Assembly (NCBI GenBank): GCA_041481445.1
Contig: JBGPBV010000166.1
Span: 1 to 14,521 of the forward strand
Direction: 5' to 3'
DNA length: 14,521 bases
From: AA29 sp041481445
Lineage (GTDB): Bacteria > Acidobacteriota > Vicinamibacteria > Fen-336
A model generated the notes under the pieces. That model did not search any database. It worked only from the letters and a program-made list of their open reading frames with translations, and had not been told where the DNA came from. Of the stretch, positions 13,624-14,521 are shown in pieces. Position 1 is the stretch's first letter; each line of letters starts with the position of its first letter. The position numbers were made by a program, and so were the translations under genes.

Positions 13624-14322
13624 ATGAGACATGGGGCCGTGTTGATGGTGGTTTCGGTGGGCCTGGTCGCCGCGTCGGCGCTGTCCGCGCCGGCGGCCTG
13701 GGCCCAGGAGGAGAAGGGACAGTACCCGACCGCCATCTCGGTCGTAGGGGGACTCTCCGTCGGCTCGTCCGTCGGCTCCCGGTTCGGGTTCGGTTACGGC
13801 GGCGACTTCGGGCACGGCGACGGCGCCGCGTTCGCGGTGGGCGGAGCGCTCGCTCACGACATCACGCCCCGCCTCACCCTCGAGGCCAGTGGCCTCTACC
13901 TCGACCGCGGGTCCAGCGCCTGGAGCGCGGACGCGGGCCTGCGCCTGAACCTGAAGCCCTCGAGTGAGTCGCTCGTGCCCTACTTCGCGGTCAGCGGCGG
14001 CCTCTACGGTCAGAGCGCGGAGACCTCCAGACTCAATCCCCGCAGCGTCGACGACTTCCGCGGCCTCGTCGCCCCCCTGCTTCCCGGACGCGGCGGCCGC
14101 AACGGCCTGCCCACGGCGGAGGAGATCCGGAACACGGTGGACGCCGCGTTCACCACCACCTCCTCGCACGGTACGGACGGGATGATGACGCTCGGCGGCG
14201 GCGTTGTGCTCTCGGCCGGGCCGCACGTGTTCGTGCGTCCCGACGCTCGCGCCCAGATCCTGTTCTCGGGCAACTCGCATGTCCTCGGCCTGTTCACGCT
14301 GAACTTCGGCTACCGCTTCTGA
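13624..14322 (+). CDS. Small outer-membrane beta-barrel protein
   Basis: This 232-residue protein has a signal peptide (about 1-27, AWA before QEEKG). An N-terminal strand rich in Gly, Ser and Val, then paired amphipathic strands, lead to a C-terminal LFTLNFGYRF with terminal Phe, the usual BAM recognition signature. It resembles the small 8-stranded OmpA/OmpX-type barrels found alone in many Gram-negative genomes, without the peptidoglycan-binding domain. A long polar segment between about residues 140 and 190, probably an extracellular loop, interrupts the strands. The ATG at 13624 follows AACGGAGG at six bases; the longer open frame from 13516 has no such site and would hide the signal peptide. 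It is probably transcribed alone from the non-coding region upstream. The role is unknown, possibly a surface structural protein. Confidence 0.85.
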   Translation: MRHGAVLMVVSVGLVAASALSAPAAWAQEEKGQYPTAISVVGGLSVGSSVGSRFGFGYGGDFGHGDGAAFAVGGALAHDITPRLTLEASGLYLDRGSSAWSADAGLRLNLKPSSESLVPYFAVSGGLYGQSAETSRLNPRSVDDFRGLVAPLLPGRGGRNGLPTAEEIRNTVDAAFTTTSSHGTDGMMTLGGGVVLSAGPHVFVRPDARAQILFSGNSHVLGLFTLNFGYRF

Positions 14323-14346
14323 CTACGCGCGCGCCGGCGACCCTCT

Positions 14347-14521
14347 CTAGCCTCCGGCGTGCTTCGCCAGGTTGTCGCAGGCCGCTTGGTACTTCTGGTC
14401 GCAGGCGCGCTTGAAGTAGGACCGGGCGCGGGTGAGGTCCTTCGGGACGCCGTTGCCCGCGACGTAGAGCAGCCCCAGGCGGTTGCAGGATTGCTCGTCG
14501 GCGCGCTTCGGGTCGGGCGTC
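14347..14521 (-). CDS. C-terminal part of a Sel1-repeat protein (cut by window edge)
   Basis: The minus strand reads open from the right edge to TAG at 14347-14349, giving the last 57 residues of a protein whose start lies outside the window. The sequence has one clear Sel1-like repeat, SCNRLGLLYVAGNGVPKD followed by ARSYFKRACDQ, and then AACDNLAKHA. The paired cysteines (SC and AC, about residues 12, 40 and 48 of the fragment) match the disulfide-stabilised Sel1/HcpC-type secreted repeat proteins. These alpha/alpha solenoids mediate protein contacts in the periplasm. Its end is 24 bases from the end of the convergent barrel gene. Confidence 0.8.
   Translation of the reverse strand, partial: TPDPKRADEQSCNRLGLLYVAGNGVPKDLTRARSYFKRACDQKYQAACDNLAKHAGG

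Overview
The window is about 70% G+C with dense, short-spaced genes. Nearly every product carries an export signal, a lipobox-like N-terminus or a membrane segment, and there is a BamA homologue with several beta-barrel proteins, so this is a Gram-negative (diderm) bacterium. Codon use, the PPC-like lipoprotein at the left edge, the BamA style and the Sel1 protein at the right edge resemble Acidobacteriota (Vicinamibacteria-like). That placement is inference from general resemblance, not a search result. No transposase, integrase, CRISPR, rRNA or recognisable tRNA is present.

Layout. (1) 10-2782, minus strand: an apparent operon read from right to left, encoding a Tat-type Rieske iron-sulfur lipoprotein (2294-2782), a YceI-like periplasmic protein (1678-2280) and a beta-barrel protein with one N-terminal c-type haem motif (548-1681). 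The last two overlap by 4 bases. A small PPC-like lipoprotein (10-432) follows. (2) 2783-3065: a divergent control region with a hairpin and promoter-like boxes. (3) 3066-6271, plus strand: a membrane histidine kinase, an overlapping OmpR-type response regulator and, 121 bases on, a small periplasmic LTxxQ (Spy/CpxP-like) protein. This resembles a Cpx-type envelope-stress module. (4) 6265-7038, minus: an unrecognised three-helix membrane protein, divergent from a lipoprotein sulfatase (7112-8572, plus). The sulfatase is followed by an arylsulfotransferase-family lipoprotein (8690-10051), so two sulfuryl-handling enzymes face the same compartment. (5) 10206-13180, plus: a BamA-type barrel assembly protein and a small lipoprotein 14 bases downstream. 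(6) 13181-13623: a 443-base non-coding stretch with two adjacent long perfect inverted repeats, one of which folds into a possible three-way junction. (7) 13624-14322, plus: a small outer-membrane beta-barrel. (8) 14347 to the end, minus: the C-terminus of a Sel1-repeat protein.

The theme is the cell envelope: sensing (kinase, regulator, LTxxQ protein), building (BamA) and chemistry at it (Rieske, haem-porin, YceI, sulfatase, sulfotransferase). The observations most worth following are the Rieske/YceI/haem-porin operon, which has a Cyc2-like architecture, and the paired structured elements at 13196-13393.
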